The position numbers and the translations under genes were made by a program. The notes under the pieces were generated by a model that worked only from the letters and a program-made list of their open reading frames with translations, searched no databases and was not told where the DNA came from. This document shows, piece after piece, positions 32,454 through 40,008 of a DNA stretch of 64,000 nucleotides. Source of the DNA: Streptomyces abyssalis (GTDB lineage Bacteria > Actinomycetota > Actinomycetes > Streptomycetales > Streptomycetaceae); NCBI RefSeq assembly GCF_001751365.1, contig NZ_LJGT01000040.1, forward strand, positions 539,696 to 603,695. Direction: 5' to 3'. Position 1 is the first letter of the stretch. Every line of letters begins with the position of its first letter.

Positions 32454-33836
32454 GTGGCCGCCGACAAGATCGACACCATCGTCAGCCTGAGCAAGCGCCG
32501 TGGCTTCGTGTACCCGTGCAGCGAGATCTACGGTGGTCAGCGTGCCGCCTGGGACTACGGGCCGCTGGGTGTGGAGCTGAAGGAGAACATCAAGCGTCAG
32601 TGGTGGCGCGCCATGGTCACATCGCGGGACGACATCGTCGGCATCGACTCGTCCGTGATCCTGGCACCGCAGGTGTGGGAGGCATCCGGCCATGTCGCCA
32701 CCTTCACCGACCCGCTGACCGAGTGCACCTCCTGCCACAAGCGCTTCCGTGCGGATCACCTGGAGGAGGCGTACGAGGCGAAGCACGGGCGGCTTCCGGC
32801 CAACGGTCTCGCCGACGTCAACTGCCCCCACTGCGGCAACAAGGGCGGCTTCACCGAGCCCAAGCAGTTCTCCGGGCTGCTCTCCACGCACCTCGGCCCG
32901 ACGCAGGACGCCGGCTCCGTCGCCTACCTGCGGCCCGAGACGGCGCAGGGCATCTTCACCAACTTCGCTGCCGTACAGCAGACTTCGCGCAAGAAGCCGC
33001 CGTTCGGCATCGCGCAGACGGGCAAGTCCTTCCGCAACGAGATCACGCCGGGCAACTTCATCTTCCGCACCCGCGAATTCGAGCAGATGGAGATGGAGTT
33101 CTTCGTCAAGCCGGGCGACGACGAGAAGTGGCACGAGTACTGGATGCAGCAGCGCTGGTCCTGGTACACGGATCTCGGCCTGAGCGAAGAGAACATGCGC
33201 TGGTACGAGCACCCGCAGGAGAAGCTCTCGCACTACTCCAAGCGCACCGCCGACATCGAGTACCGGTTCAACTTCGGCGGCAACGAGTTCTCGGAACTCG
33301 AAGGCGTCGCCAACCGCACCGACTTCGACCTCACGGCGCACTCGAAGGCCTCCGGGCAGGACCTGTCCTACTTCGACCAGGAAGCCGGGGAGCGCTGGGT
33401 CCCGTACGTGATCGAACCTGCGGCAGGCGTCAACCGCGCGATGCTCGCATTCATGCTCGACGCCTACATCGAGGACGAGGCGCCCAACGCCAAGGGCAAG
33501 CTGGAGAAGCGCAACGTGATGCGGCTCGACCCGAGGCTCGCCCCCGTCAAGGTGGCCGTGCTTCCGCTGTCGCGTAACGAGAAGCTGTCGCCGAAGGCGC
33601 GCGGCCTCGCCGAGACGCTGCGCCGGCACTGGAACATCGAGTTCGACGACGCCGGCGCCATCGGCCGCCGCTACCGCCGTCAGGACGAGATCGGCACGCC
33701 CTTCTGCGTCACCGTCGACTTCGACACCCTCGACGACAACGCCGTCACGGTGCGCGAGCGCGACACGATGAAGCAGGACCGCGTCTCGCTCGACCAGATG
33801 GAGAGCTACCTGGCCGGGCGGCTGCTGGGCTGCTGA
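32454..33836 (+). CDS. glyS: Glycyl-tRNA synthetase (class II, homodimeric type)
   Basis: The enzyme charges tRNA-Gly. The 460-residue protein is the alpha2, eukaryote/actinobacteria type, not the alpha2beta2 type. It has RGFVYPCSEIYGG at the N-terminus, a zinc-like insertion with CTSCHKRF and CPHCGNKG (about 89-125), motif 2 around GKSFRNEITPGNF, motif 3 with AAGVNRAMLAF, and an anticodon-binding domain from about 350. The start GTG 32454 is preceded by GAAGAGAG. The gene is divergent from znuA. A large palindromic terminator follows 17 bases after the stop. Confidence 0.95.
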   Translation: MAADKIDTIVSLSKRRGFVYPCSEIYGGQRAAWDYGPLGVELKENIKRQWWRAMVTSRDDIVGIDSSVILAPQVWEASGHVATFTDPLTECTSCHKRFRADHLEEAYEAKHGRLPANGLADVNCPHCGNKGGFTEPKQFSGLLSTHLGPTQDAGSVAYLRPETAQGIFTNFAAVQQTSRKKPPFGIAQTGKSFRNEITPGNFIFRTREFEQMEMEFFVKPGDDEKWHEYWMQQRWSWYTDLGLSEENMRWYEHPQEKLSHYSKRTADIEYRFNFGGNEFSELEGVANRTDFDLTAHSKASGQDLSYFDQEAGERWVPYVIEPAAGVNRAMLAFMLDAYIEDEAPNAKGKLEKRNVMRLDPRLAPVKVAVLPLSRNEKLSPKARGLAETLRRHWNIEFDDAGAIGRRYRRQDEIGTPFCVTVDFDTLDDNAVTVRERDTMKQDRVSLDQMESYLAGRLLGC

Positions 33837-33853
33837 CCGCTGAGCTGTACGAA

Positions 33854-33895
33854 CGTGAAGGGCCGGTTCCGCCGCGGCGGAACCGGCCCTTCACG
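33854..33895. terminator. 42-base perfect palindrome after glyS (bidirectional terminator)
   Basis: Bases 33854-33874 are the exact complement of 33875-33895, with core GGGCCGGTTCCGCC. Folded with a 4-base loop this gives a 19-bp stem. It lies between glyS and the convergent Uma2 gene and should end both transcripts. Confidence 0.85.
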
Positions 33896-33899
33896 CTGT

Positions 33900-34538
33900 T
33901 CAGCCGGCCTCTGTCTGCTCGCCGCCGTCTGCGGTCGGTGCCGCGAAGCCGGTGGTGTCCAGCTCGCAGCCGAAGGGCTCGGGAATGTGCAGCGTCTTCC
34001 CGAACGGCACGGTCGTGTGGGCCGTGTAACCCTTCGCCGACGGCGTCGAGAAGACCGTTGCCGACTCCTCCTCCATGTCCAGGAGCAGATACACGGGGAC
34101 GCGGGTCCTGCCGTAGACCCGGAGTTTGTCCTCCCAGTCGGCGGTGCGCGTCGACCGCGAGGTGAGTTCGGCGACCAGTGAGAGTGCGTCGCCGTCGATG
34201 TACCGCTTCGTGGTGTCGAACGCGTTCCGTGCCGCAACGTAGAAATCGGGGCCGTACGCACGCTCCTCACCGGGGAAGGTGAAGAGGAACGGAGCGTCGC
34301 CGCAGGTCTCGCCCTCGGGTAGGTGCGGCCTCAGCTGCTCCCGAATCGCTTCCATGACCCCGAAGTAATATCCCTTCGACCACGGTGACATGACGATGTT
34401 TCCCCCGATGATCTCCGCCCGGTAACCGTCGGGCACGTCCATGCTCAGCAGCGTCCGGCACAGCGCCTCGAAACCGGGCGGGCCGTCGGGGGTCTCTATG
34501 GGCGTCGATGACGTGGGTCGCTCAAGCATTACCGTCAT
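33900..34538 (-). CDS. Uma2 family endonuclease-like protein
   Basis: This is a 212-residue Uma2 (DUF820) protein with a PD-(D/E)XK-like core. Visible residues are Glu in YRAEIIGGNIVMSP, the PD pair in YGPDFYVAA, Glu in LVAELTSRSTRT and Lys in DWEDKLRVYG. The predicted nuclease residues are therefore intact. The family is expanded in cyanobacteria and streptomycetes, often in many copies per genome; a biological target has not been established and it is not part of a visible restriction or transposon system here. ATG 34538 (MTVMLERP) is chosen; ATG 34529 is an alternative. A 160-base gap with nothing recognised separates it from the TetR gene. Confidence 0.85.
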   Translation of the reverse strand: MTVMLERPTSSTPIETPDGPPGFEALCRTLLSMDVPDGYRAEIIGGNIVMSPWSKGYYFGVMEAIREQLRPHLPEGETCGDAPFLFTFPGEERAYGPDFYVAARNAFDTTKRYIDGDALSLVAELTSRSTRTADWEDKLRVYGRTRVPVYLLLDMEEESATVFSTPSAKGYTAHTTVPFGKTLHIPEPFGCELDTTGFAAPTADGGEQTEAG

Positions 34539-34698
34539 GATGCGCCTTTCTTTCTGGGTGATCCAGTCGTCACTCAGGGTATTCGGAGCCACTGACAACG
34601 GGCTGCGGGCCGATGGCTCACGACAGGAGGCCGTCAACACCGGTTCCGCGGTGCCGAATCCGTCCGTCGGAGTACGGGGCCCGCGCTGCCCGTCCCGG

Positions 34699-35289
34699 TC
34701 AGGCGCGGAGGCCGCGGATGACCAACGTCCGTACCGCTGCGAAGTCTTCGTCGATGCCTGGGCGCGACCACTCCGCGGCGTACGCCGGGTCGTGGAAGCG
34801 GCCCGTCGCCTGGAACACCGCACGGGCGGCCTCGGTCGGGAAGCCGACCGAGTCGGAGGCGAAGACGCCCTCCCGGCGGCCGTCCTCGATGATGCGGGCG
34901 AGCTGGCCGACCAGATCGCCGATGTGCCGGTCGACGACGGCGCTCATGTCGCCGGTCAGGACCGAGTACGTGGCGAACAGCTCCGGATCTCCGCCCGCCT
35001 TGTGGCGCTTGGCCTCGAAGAGCCTGGTGAGCCAGCGGTCGAGGCGCTCCTCAGCCGGGGCGGAGTCGTCGACGACGGGGGTCAGCAGCTCGCTGGTGCG
35101 GTCCAGCCAGCGCTGGGTGACCGCCTCACGGAGGGCGGCCTTGGTGCGGAAGTGGCGGTAGACACTGCCGTGGCTGACGCCGAGGGCGCGCGCGACGTCC
35201 ACCACCGTGGCCTTGCTGGGCCCGTAGCGGCGCAGCACCTCCTCGGTGGCCTCGAGAACACGCTCCGCAGTCAGCGCTTCCGACACCAT
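34699..35289 (-). CDS. TetR family transcriptional regulator
   Basis: This is a 196-residue regulator. The helix-turn-helix is at about 27-47 (TVVDVARALGVSHGSVYRHF) within a TetR_N domain from 8 to 54, and a helical ligand-binding domain follows (WLDRTSELLTPVVDD, FEAKRHKAGGDPELFATYSV). It is 17 bases downstream of the aldo/keto reductase gene, in the same operon. It probably represses that operon through the TGACAGAT palindrome near 36410. The ligand is unknown; the reductase substrate is a reasonable guess. Confidence 0.9.
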   Translation of the reverse strand: MVSEALTAERVLEATEEVLRRYGPSKATVVDVARALGVSHGSVYRHFRTKAALREAVTQRWLDRTSELLTPVVDDSAPAEERLDRWLTRLFEAKRHKAGGDPELFATYSVLTGDMSAVVDRHIGDLVGQLARIIEDGRREGVFASDSVGFPTEAARAVFQATGRFHDPAYAAEWSRPGIDEDFAAVRTLVIRGLRA

Positions 35290-35306
35290 CGGGCCCCCTG
35301 TTCTGG

Positions 35307-36311
35307 CTATTTCTCGCTGTCGAGGTGCGCCATCTGGGCCGCCGGATACCGGTCGCCGGCGGCGGAACCGGCGGGGACCGCCTGCTCGATGGCGTCGAGA
35401 TCGTCCGCGTCGAGAGTAACGTCAAGCGCCGACAGGGACTCCGCCAGCCGCTCGCGGGTACGGGCGCCGATCAGCGGAACGATGTCCTCGCCTCGCGAGA
35501 GAACCCAGGCGATGGCGGTCTGGGCGACGGTGACCCCCTTTCCGTCGGCGACACGGCGCAGCGCCTCGACGAGCGTGAGGTTGCGCTCCAGGTTCTCGCC
35601 GGAGAAGCGCGGGCTCATGCTGCGGAAGTCGCCCGGCGAGAGCTCCCGTTGGCTGGACCAGTTGCCGCTGATGAGGCCGCGGGAGAGCACTCCGTAGGCT
35701 GTGACGCCGATGCCCAGTTCGCGGCAGGCGGGGAGGATCTGGTCCTCGATGCCGCGGGAGATCAGCGAGTACTCGATCTGCAGATCGCTGACGGGAGCCA
35801 CCGACGCGGCCTTGCGAACGGTCTCGGCGCCGACCTCGGAGAGGCCGATGTGCCGCACGTGACCGGCCGTGACCAGCTCGGCGATGGCACCGACGGTCTC
35901 CTCGACGGGGACGGCCGGGTCGAGGCGGGCGATCCGGTAGATGTCGATGTGGTCCGTGCCGAGGCGCTGGAGCGAGTAGGCGGCGAAGTTCTTCACCGCC
36001 TCGGGGCGGCCGTCGTAGCCGGTGAAGCCGCCCTCGACCGTTCGCAGGGCGCCGAACTTCACGCTGATCAGGGCCCGTTCGCGGTGGGCGGCCGATGTGG
36101 TGCGCAGGGCCTCGTTGATGAGCAGTTCGTTGTGGCCCATGCCGTAGAAGTCGCCGGTGTCCAGCAGGGTCACGCCCGCGTCGAGGGCGGCGTGGACGGT
36201 CGCGACGGATTCGGCACGGTCGGTGTCGCCGTAGAGGGCGGACATGCCCATGCAGCCGAGGCCGAGAGCCGAGGTGCGGGGGCCGTTCTTTCCGAGGACG
36301 CGGGTCTGCAT
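35307..36311 (-). CDS. Aldo/keto reductase with His-to-Ala change at the catalytic tetrad
   Basis: This is a 334-residue NADPH-dependent aldo/keto reductase: MQTRVLGKNGPRTSALGLGC at the start, DTGDFYG with Asp51 and Tyr56, Lys85 in ISVKFG, and the C-terminal NADPH site PLIGARTRERLAESL. The position of the tetrad His, normally in a QHRVDP-type motif, reads RIARLDP here (Ala128). Such a change weakens classical carbonyl reduction and is found in some natural subgroups. It is the first gene of a two-gene operon with a TetR regulator; a promoter with -35, 17-base spacer, -10 and overlapping palindrome is visible upstream. Confidence 0.9.
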   Translation of the reverse strand: MQTRVLGKNGPRTSALGLGCMGMSALYGDTDRAESVATVHAALDAGVTLLDTGDFYGMGHNELLINEALRTTSAAHRERALISVKFGALRTVEGGFTGYDGRPEAVKNFAAYSLQRLGTDHIDIYRIARLDPAVPVEETVGAIAELVTAGHVRHIGLSEVGAETVRKAASVAPVSDLQIEYSLISRGIEDQILPACRELGIGVTAYGVLSRGLISGNWSSQRELSPGDFRSMSPRFSGENLERNLTLVEALRRVADGKGVTVAQTAIAWVLSRGEDIVPLIGARTRERLAESLSALDVTLDADDLDAIEQAVPAGSAAGDRYPAAQMAHLDSEK

Positions 36312-36383
36312 GGAGCGCTCCTTGGGGTGGTGGGTGCCGGTGTGCCGCCGGGGCTCCGCTGAGCGGGGCGGCTTGCGGTGACA

Positions 36384-36412
36384 ACTATGGCATGACAGAT
36401 GACAGATTTCAA
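36384..36412 (-). promoter_or_regulatory. Promoter of the aldo/keto reductase-TetR operon
   Basis: On the minus strand, TTGAAA (36412-36407) and CATAGT (36389-36384) are separated by 17 bases, a good sigma-70-type match, 73 bases before the start codon. The rest of the 310-base gap up to dus holds the operator and no gene. Confidence 0.65.
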
Positions 36413-36421
36413 TATCTGTCA
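36400..36421. promoter_or_regulatory. TetR operator TGACAGAT-N6-ATCTGTCA
   Basis: Perfect 8-base arms flank TTCAAT and overlap the -35 element of the operon; an extra half-site TGACAGAT lies immediately before it (36394-36401 region). The position is ideal for autorepression by the TetR protein encoded in the operon. Confidence 0.65.
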
Positions 36422-36621
36422 GTCCAACCCCCATCCATCCAAGGTCAGGCCTGCTCCGTGCGGCCCCCGCCCCCTCCGACGCCCCTCGTAAGGCCGCCCC
36501 GCCGATGCGGGACAATGGGAGACCGCGCGCCCGCCCGGCCGCGCATGCAACGCGATGCCGCGCACACGGGCGGCCCCGCGACCGCACCGTCCGTACGAAC
36601 GTCCCGGAGGACGCCGCCGTC

Positions 36622-37815
36622 ATGACGCCGCCGCTCCACATCGGTCCCCACACCGTCCAGCCGCCTGTCGTGCTGGCGCCGATGGCCGGGATCACGAACG
36701 CGCCGTTCCGGACCGTGTGCCGGGAGTTCGCCGAAGGCGGCCAGGGGGGAGGCGGGACGAGTCCCGCGGCAGATTCCGTGAGCGGTGCCCGCAAGGGCCT
36801 CTTCGTCAGCGAGATGATCACGACGCGGGCGCTCGTCGAGCGGAACGCGAAGACCATGCAGCTCGTGCGTTTCGAGGACAGCGAGCGCCCGCGGTCCATC
36901 CAGCTGTACGGGGTGGACCCGGTCACCGTCGGCAAGGCGGTCCGGATGATCGCGGACGAGGACCTGGCCGACCACATCGACCTCAACTTCGGCTGCCCGG
37001 TGCCGAAGGTGACCCGCAAGGGCGGCGGTTCGGCCCTGCCGTACAAGCGGCCGCTGCTGCGCGCGATCCTGCACGAGGCGGTCGGCAACGCGGGCGGCCT
37101 CCCCGTCACGATGAAGATGCGAAAGGGCATCGACGACGGCCACCTGACGTATCTGGACGCCGGCCGCATCGCCGTCGACGAGGGGATCACCGCGATCGCC
37201 CTGCACGGCCGCACCGCCGCACAGCACTACGGCGGCACCGCCGACTGGGACGCCGTGGCCCGCCTCAAGGAGGCGGTGCCCGAGATCCCCGTACTGGGCA
37301 ACGGCGACATCTGGTCCGCAGGCGACGCGCTGCGGATGGTCCGCGAGACCGGCTGCGACGGTGTCGTCGTCGGGCGGGGCTGTCTCGGGCGGCCGTGGCT
37401 GTTCGGCGATCTCGTCGCGGCGTTCGCGGGAGAGGGCGAAGAGGCGTACGCGCGGCCTCAGTTCGGCGAAGTGGCGCGGGTGATGCTGCGCCACGCGACG
37501 CTGCTGGGGGAGTGGCTGGGCGACGAGGCACGCGGAGTGATCGACTTCCGTAAGCACGTGGCCTGGTACACCAAGGGCTTCTCGCTCGGTTCGCAGGCCC
37601 GCCGCCGGCTCGCGGTGGCGGCCTCGCTGGACGAACTCGCCGGGCTGCTCGACGCCCTCGACCCTGACGAGCCGTGGCCGCACGGCGCGGACGGCCCGCG
37701 CGGCCGCACCCACGGGCGCAACAAGGTCGTGCTGCCCGACGGCTGGCTCGACGACCCGTACGACTGCGCCACAGGCGTCGGCGCGGAGGCGGAACTGGAT
37801 ACTTCGGGCGGTTGA
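36622..37815 (+). CDS. dus: tRNA-dihydrouridine synthase
   Basis: The enzyme reduces uridines in the tRNA D-loop using FMN and NADPH. The 397-residue protein has PVVLAPMAGITNAPFR for FMN binding, FVSEMITTRALVERN, the catalytic Cys125 in LNFGCPVPKVTRKGGGSAL, MKMRKGIDDGH and the phosphate-binding VLGNGDIWSAGDAL. A Gly/Ser-rich insertion of about 20 residues (39-59) interrupts the early barrel. Length otherwise matches the DusB-type family. ATG 36622 is preceded by GGAGG at 36606-36610 (spacing a little long at 11). Confidence 0.93.
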   Translation: MTPPLHIGPHTVQPPVVLAPMAGITNAPFRTVCREFAEGGQGGGGTSPAADSVSGARKGLFVSEMITTRALVERNAKTMQLVRFEDSERPRSIQLYGVDPVTVGKAVRMIADEDLADHIDLNFGCPVPKVTRKGGGSALPYKRPLLRAILHEAVGNAGGLPVTMKMRKGIDDGHLTYLDAGRIAVDEGITAIALHGRTAAQHYGGTADWDAVARLKEAVPEIPVLGNGDIWSAGDALRMVRETGCDGVVVGRGCLGRPWLFGDLVAAFAGEGEEAYARPQFGEVARVMLRHATLLGEWLGDEARGVIDFRKHVAWYTKGFSLGSQARRRLAVAASLDELAGLLDALDPDEPWPHGADGPRGRTHGRNKVVLPDGWLDDPYDCATGVGAEAELDTSGG

Positions 37816-37857
37816 AGTCCCCTGTCACAGGGCTTGGTCAGGACCAGCCGGAGTTTT

Positions 37858-37898
37858 ATCCGGAACGGATAGGCAAGCGCGTGTGCACGTCACGTGAC
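37858..37898. promoter_or_regulatory. Two palindromes upstream of the alcohol dehydrogenase
   Basis: ATCCG-GAA-CGGAT (37858-37870) and the perfect 10-mer GTCACGTGAC (37889-37898) lie within 60 bases upstream of GTG 37916. Either may be an operator; no regulator is adjacent on this side, the MarR gene being beyond the dehydrogenase. Confidence 0.35.
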
Positions 37899-37915
37899 TG
37901 GGAGACTCCCTCCTT

Positions 37916-38974
37916 GTGAAGGCCATCGTCTACGAGGAGTTCGGGCACCACCCCGCACTCCGTTCGGTACCCGACCCCGCACCTGCCCCAGGCGGTGTGG
38001 TGATCGAAGTCGACGCCACGGGCCTGTGCCGCAGCGACTGGCACGCGTGGCGCGGTCACGACCCCGATGTGAAGCTGCCGCATGTCGGCGGCCACGAGTT
38101 CGCGGGGACCGTCGTCGCCGCGGGCTCCGGATCGGGGCTGCCCTGGGTGGGGCGGCGCGTGACGGTGCCCTTCGTCTGCGGCTGCGGCGCCTGCGCGCAG
38201 TGCGTCACGGGGAACCAGCAGGTGTGCGAGCAGCAGACCCAGCCGGGCTTCTCCCACTGGGGTTCCTTCGCCCAGTACGTCGCGATCGACAACGCCGACG
38301 GCAACCTCGTCCCGCTGCCCGACTCCCTCAAGGCCCCCGCGGCGGCCGCGCTGGGCTGCCGCTTCGGCACGGCCTACCGTGCGGTCATCCGGCAGGGCCG
38401 CGTCACCCCGGGGGAGTGGGTCGCCGTGCACGGCTGCGGCGGCGTGGGGCTCTCCGCGGTGATGGTGGCGGTGGCGAGCGGCGCACGGGTCGTGGCGGTG
38501 GACATCTCCGCCGCTGCGCTGAAGGTCGCCGGCGACCTCGGCGCGGAAGCGACAGTGGACGTCTCCAGCGTGGACGACGCCGCCGCCGGTGTCGTCGAAG
38601 TCACCCACGGGGGCGCGCACTTGTCCCTGGACTGCCTCGGCGATCCGCGCACCTGCTGCGCGTCCGTACGGAGCCTGCGGCGGCGCGGACGGCATGTGCA
38701 GGTCGGTCTGCTGCCGTCCGACGAAGGCACGCCGGCCATCCCGATGGACCGGGTCGTCGCACACGAGCTGGAGGTGCTCGGCAGCCACGGCATCCAGGCG
38801 CACGAGTACCCGGGGCTGCTCGGCCTTGTCGAGTCGGGTGTGTTCAAGCCGGAGCTGCTGGTACGGCGCACCATCGATCTCTCGGAGGCGCCTGCCGCGC
38901 TGATGGAGATGGACATCCCGGTGCCCGCCACACCCGGAGTGACCGTGATCAAGCCGGAGTCGCCGAAGTCCTGA
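37916..38974 (+). CDS. Zinc-dependent alcohol dehydrogenase (MDR superfamily)
   Basis: This is a 352-residue NAD(P)-dependent alcohol dehydrogenase. Catalytic zinc ligands are Cys38 (GLCRSDWHAW) and His60-Glu61 (GGHEFAG); the structural zinc site is Cys90, Cys93, Cys96 and Cys104; the Rossmann motif is AVHGCGGVGLSAV. All key residues are present, so it should be active on alcohols or aldehydes, the exact one unknown. The start GTG 37916 is preceded by GGGAG about 11 bases upstream. Two small palindromes lie upstream, and a MarR regulator is convergent downstream. Confidence 0.92.
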   Translation: MKAIVYEEFGHHPALRSVPDPAPAPGGVVIEVDATGLCRSDWHAWRGHDPDVKLPHVGGHEFAGTVVAAGSGSGLPWVGRRVTVPFVCGCGACAQCVTGNQQVCEQQTQPGFSHWGSFAQYVAIDNADGNLVPLPDSLKAPAAAALGCRFGTAYRAVIRQGRVTPGEWVAVHGCGGVGLSAVMVAVASGARVVAVDISAAALKVAGDLGAEATVDVSSVDDAAAGVVEVTHGGAHLSLDCLGDPRTCCASVRSLRRRGRHVQVGLLPSDEGTPAIPMDRVVAHELEVLGSHGIQAHEYPGLLGLVESGVFKPELLVRRTIDLSEAPAALMEMDIPVPATPGVTVIKPESPKS

Positions 38975-39051
38975 ACCCGCCGTGCCCGGGCGTGCCGGCC
39001 GCGCTCCGGCGGCCCCGGACCCGTCTGTGCCCGTCCGTGGCGTCGCGTACG

Positions 39052-39507
39052 TCAGTGGTGCCAGAACCGGCCGTCGACATTGCGGATCATGCGCTGCAGG
39101 ACCTTCAGCGTCCGCACGTACTCCTCGTCCGTGATGTCCGAGTGGATGCGGTCGCGCAACGACTGCTGCAGCGTGGCCAGTTCGGCGTGGAGAGCACTGC
39201 CTTCCGCGGTGAGCCGCAGCCGTTCGACGTCGTCCTGACGGGCCCAGTCCCGGGCGACGACGGCGTCGATCTCCGCGTCAAGGTGCGAGCCCACGTCCAG
39301 GTAGCCGCTGAGGACGGCCGTCAACTGCTCGCGTGTGCGGCCGTGCTCGCTTCCGGCGAGCTGCGCCAGTACCCACCACTGAGGCTGGCTGACCCCGTGT
39401 GCCGCGAGCGCCTCGCGGATGTGACCGACGACGGCCTTGTGCGCCGCCCAGCTCCAGTAGCCGATCGGCTGGCCGGCCAGTTCCGTGTCGGGGTGTGAGA
39501 ACTCCAT
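39052..39507 (-). CDS. MarR family transcriptional regulator
   Basis: This is a 151-residue winged helix-turn-helix protein of the MarR type: WSWAAHKAVVGHIREALAAH as first helix, VSQPQWWVLAQLAGSEHGRT, the wing DDVERLRLTAEGSALHAEL and the dimerisation helix LKVLQRMIRNVDGRFWHH. MarR proteins respond to phenolics or oxidants and usually autoregulate. Two 11-bp direct repeats 55-76 bases upstream of its start are candidate sites. It is convergent with the alcohol dehydrogenase; co-regulation is possible but not shown. Confidence 0.85.
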   Translation of the reverse strand: MEFSHPDTELAGQPIGYWSWAAHKAVVGHIREALAAHGVSQPQWWVLAQLAGSEHGRTREQLTAVLSGYLDVGSHLDAEIDAVVARDWARQDDVERLRLTAEGSALHAELATLQQSLRDRIHSDITDEEYVRTLKVLQRMIRNVDGRFWHH

Positions 39508-39561
39508 GGTCCGCCCTCGTCCTTCCGTCGTCGTGTGCGCGGCTGACGAGAGCGAACCTAG

Positions 39562-39583
39562 AAGTTGAACTCAAGTTGAAGTC
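39562..39583. repeat. Two 11-bp direct repeats upstream of marR
   Basis: AAGTTGAACTC (39562-39572) and AAGTTGAAGTC (39573-39583) are adjacent and differ at one base; a third partial AAG follows. They form the AT-richest stretch of the gap between marR and the dodecin gene and are candidate MarR half-sites or overlap its promoter. Confidence 0.5.
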
Positions 39584-39610
39584 AAGCGACGGCCGGTCCG
39601 GGCGGGCGTG

Positions 39611-39838
39611 TCAGCCTCCTGCGGACTCGCCGTCCTCCAGCCGGAACCCGACCTTCATGCAGACCTGGTAGTGCTCGATCTGCCCCTCTTCGATCTGGCC
39701 GCGCACCTGCGTGACCTCGAACCAGTCCAGATGGCGCAGGGTCTCCGAAGCACGGCTGATCCCGTTGCGGATAGCGGCGTCCACGCCCGCGTGGGACGTG
39801 CCGACGATCTCGGTCACCCGGTAGGTGTGCTCGCTCAT
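39611..39838 (-). CDS. Dodecin (flavin-storage protein)
   Basis: Dodecin is a small dodecameric protein that binds flavins or coenzyme A. The 75-residue protein has the whole fold: MSEHTYRVTEIVGTSHAGVD, a helix AAIRNGISRASETLRHLDWF with the flavin-stacking Trp, EVTQVRGQIEEGQIEHYQV and the final strand KVGFRLE. GGAGG (39843-39848 region) precedes ATG 39838. It stands alone between MarR and the glycosidase operon; the 170-base gap upstream of it holds its probable promoter and a G/C-rich tract, no gene. Confidence 0.93.
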   Translation of the reverse strand: MSEHTYRVTEIVGTSHAGVDAAIRNGISRASETLRHLDWFEVTQVRGQIEEGQIEHYQVCMKVGFRLEDGESAGG

Positions 39839-40008
39839 GCGGACCTCCGCAGGCCTCGTTCGTCCTGTGTGTTCCTCCCCGGTGCCCGGATCTGCCCGGA
39901 ATACGCAGCACCGGGAGCCGCGGACGCGAAGAGGCCGCCGAAGAGGCCGCCCCCGGCCGCAGGGGGGACGGCGGCCAGGGGCGGCGGGTGAGGGACTGCG
40001 CGGGGGTG

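Noticed and set aside
33900..34538. Uma2 gene as part of a restriction or transposon system
   Set aside because: No methylase, transposase or inverted repeats flank it; it is bounded by a terminator and an unrelated TetR gene.
36312..37214. Extension of the aldo/keto reductase frame upstream of 36311
   Set aside because: It would run antisense through dus; the family start MQTRVLGKNG and the promoter at 36384-36412 fix the start at 36311.
38997..39014. Terminator GGCCGC-N6-GCGGCC between the alcohol dehydrogenase and marR
   Set aside because: A 6-bp GC-only stem is expected by chance in this composition; position is suitable but support is too weak to list.
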